IMG/VR virus record: IMGVR_UViG_3300023180_000139
Location: 1-40,061 of that record
DNA: 40,061 nucleotides
Direction: 5' to 3' (one strand)
DNA from: a virus
The position numbers and the translations under genes are program-made. Below, piece by piece: positions 38,570 through 40,061 of the stretch; position 1 is the first letter of the stretch; each line of letters begins with the position of its first letter. The notes beneath the pieces are model-generated. The model was not told the origin of the DNA and did no database searches. It saw only the letters and a program-made list of their open reading frames with translations.

Positions 38570-40061
38570 TATCTACCTTCTCTGTGTAATCTTTGTTCTT
38601 CTGATTCTATTTTTTCAACAGATATTAACTGTAAAGCTTGTTTATATTGAGCATCAACTGCTGCATATTGTTGAGCATACCATTGATATTCAGTATTGTC
38701 TACTGCTAGTCTTAAATTAACCTCTGTTCCATATGCTTGAGCAATATTTATTTTAGACCCTAATTCTGTAGCATATCCTTGAGCTGCTGCTAAATAATTA
38801 TTTGCTACAGTTCCTTGAACATTAACTTGTGCTAATCTAGAATTAACTTCTGAAGCGTAAGTATTAACTTCATTTGCTCTAGCTTGTGCTTCTGCAAGGT
38901 AAGCATTACCTGCATTAATTCTTGCTTGAGATTCTTGATAATAACTAGCTTGTATTGCTAAAGCAGATTGATACTCAGATATTTTCTGTTGTAAATTTTG
39001 AGAATATTCTTGTATTTCTTTAGCAATGTTTTGTTGATAAAGATTTATTTCTTGTAAAAACTTTGTTACCAAGTCATCATTATTCGCAATAGTTGCTTGC
39101 ATAGTTTGAGCAGCATTTTGTAAAGCAAGAGCTTGGTCTTGAGCTTTATTAAACTTATCTATATCAGTTGTTTGAGCTGCTTCTTGTTGTGCATCTCTTG
39201 CATTTATTTCTGCTTGAGTTATTGCTTTTCTTAAATCAGAATTATGCTTTGCAAGTTCTGCTTGAACATTAGCTGTATATCTAGCATTTTCTTTATTAAA
39301 TTCATTTAATTCGTTTTGTATATCAGCTTGATACTCTCCTAACTCATTGTTTAATCTTCCAAGTTGTAGTTGTGCTAATTCTGTATCTTCATCTGTCTCT
39401 AAAAATGTTTCAAATTGTCCAATATCAAAAGTTTGTGTTGGTTTTGTATATGTTGGCACATCTCCAGATATATCTGCTTTAGCTACAGTATCTACAGTAA
39501 TTGCACTAACAGCAGATGCAGATGCGTCTGCATTTGTTGCTGCAGAATAGCTAACTGTTCCTAAAGTTGGAGCAGATGGAGCAGAAGAACTTATAGTTAA
39601 ATCTGCTATTGATAAAGCACTTACTGCTGCACTTCTAGCTGCTGATATTGGAGAGGTTGCAGTTCCTGTAACTTCTACTGCTACTTCATCATATTCATCA
39701 TTTGCTAACTCTATTGCAGTGTTAATTTTATCTGCAGCTGTTTTCATAGCTGATAATGCAGTATCTATACTTGCATCAATATTTATAACCATTTCTCCAA
39801 TTTCTGTAACAGCACTATCTACTTGAGTGTTAATCAAATCAGCTACTGCTTGCGTTTCATCTAATTCTGTTTTTAATGCTGTAAATGCTGTTGTAATACT
39901 TGAATTAGAATGTTTTGCATTCATTAGTCTCATCAATGCATTTCTAGCTGCAAATAAAACTACTGCATTATTTCCTTCTTTAGGAAAGTTCTCAACAGTA
40001 GTATCTGTAACTGCTATTGTAAAATCTTCGTTTATTTTTTGTAATAAGCAATCTGCAGTTC
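38569..40061 (-). CDS. Long Ala/Gln-rich coiled-coil virion protein, 5' end outside window
   Basis: The frame is open from the right edge to 38569, giving about 497 visible residues with no start seen upstream of the window edge. The first part is Ala/Ser/Thr-rich (SSAPSAPTLGTVSYSAATNA), then a very long Gln/Asn/Ala-rich helical region (QADIQNELNEFNKENARYTA; AYLAEAQARANEVNTYASEV) to the end. Long coiled-coil proteins of this composition occur in marine phage tail operons, perhaps as tape- or fibre-associated parts. Function not assigned. Confidence 0.75.
   Translation of the reverse strand, partial: TADCLLQKINEDFTIAVTDTTVENFPKEGNNAVVLFAARNALMRLMNAKHSNSSITTAFTALKTELDETQAVADLINTQVDSAVTEIGEMVINIDASIDTALSAMKTAADKINTAIELANDEYDEVAVEVTGTATSPISAARSAAVSALSIADLTISSSAPSAPTLGTVSYSAATNADASASAVSAITVDTVAKADISGDVPTYTKPTQTFDIGQFETFLETDEDTELAQLQLGRLNNELGEYQADIQNELNEFNKENARYTANVQAELAKHNSDLRKAITQAEINARDAQQEAAQTTDIDKFNKAQDQALALQNAAQTMQATIANNDDLVTKFLQEINLYQQNIAKEIQEYSQNLQQKISEYQSALAIQASYYQESQARINAGNAYLAEAQARANEVNTYASEVNSRLAQVNVQGTVANNYLAAAQGYATELGSKINIAQAYGTEVNLRLAVDNTEYQWYAQQYAAVDAQYKQALQLISVEKIESEEQRLHREGR

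Noticed and set aside
1-40061. tRNA genes, integrase or attachment site
   Set aside because: No cloverleaf with a GTTCGAATC-type T-loop and no tyrosine- or serine-recombinase motif was found on either strand by eye.

Overview
The window is one AT-rich stretch (about one third G+C by eye) of a tailed double-stranded DNA phage. No bacterial chromosomal genes, tRNAs, integrase, transposase or CRISPR array were seen. A P22-like portal, large and small terminase, a podovirus-type nozzle protein, several probable internal or ejection proteins, a virion-type transglycosylase and a 1,717-residue S74-type tail fibre suggest a podovirus with a genome somewhat larger than 40 kb. AT-richness, many overlapping genes, Shine-Dalgarno sites and an E. 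coli-type DnaA box fit a low-GC Gram-negative host. A marine, pelagiphage-like virus is my best guess, but it is not proven.

Layout. Positions 1-6178 form a leftward operon: metallopeptidase, small genes, an Nmad1/DUF1599-like protein, a DEDD exonuclease, TerS, a zinc ribbon, a gamma-glutamylcyclotransferase-like enzyme, TerL and the portal, which runs off the left edge. Positions 6179-6949 are non-coding. They hold three DnaA-box-like sites, a T-rich tract, direct repeats and palindromes, and are the best replication-origin candidate. Positions 6950-12039 run rightward with small early genes, one lone reverse gene (7671-8042) bordered by related hairpins, then a class II glutamine amidotransferase overlapping a zinc-finger amidoligase, closed by a strong terminator. 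Positions 12222-19072 run rightward: small genes, GroES, a ribbon-helix-helix protein, a Cas4/RecB-like nuclease, a Rad52-type annealing protein, an SSB-like protein, two further PD-(D/E)XK or Hjc-like nucleases, a zinc protein and DnaB helicase. Positions 19069-40061 run leftward and encode tail, fibre, lysis and internal virion proteins. The rightmost gene is cut by the window edge. The capsid and scaffold genes are presumably in the missing segment between the two edges.

How it works together. The phage brings its own DnaB, SSB-like and annealing/nuclease set but no DNA polymerase, primase or RNA polymerase in the window. It therefore probably uses host DnaA, DnaG, Pol III and sigma70 RNA polymerase. 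Points of special interest are: (i) an amidoligase, glutamine amidotransferase and gamma-glutamylcyclotransferase-like set that could make and release amide-linked glutamyl or peptide modifications; (ii) apparent complete absence of the tetranucleotide GATC; (iii) the DnaA-type origin candidate; (iv) three promoters placed 5-7 bases before start codons, suggesting leaderless mRNAs; (v) several microproteins, including a 13-residue peptide with five cysteines.
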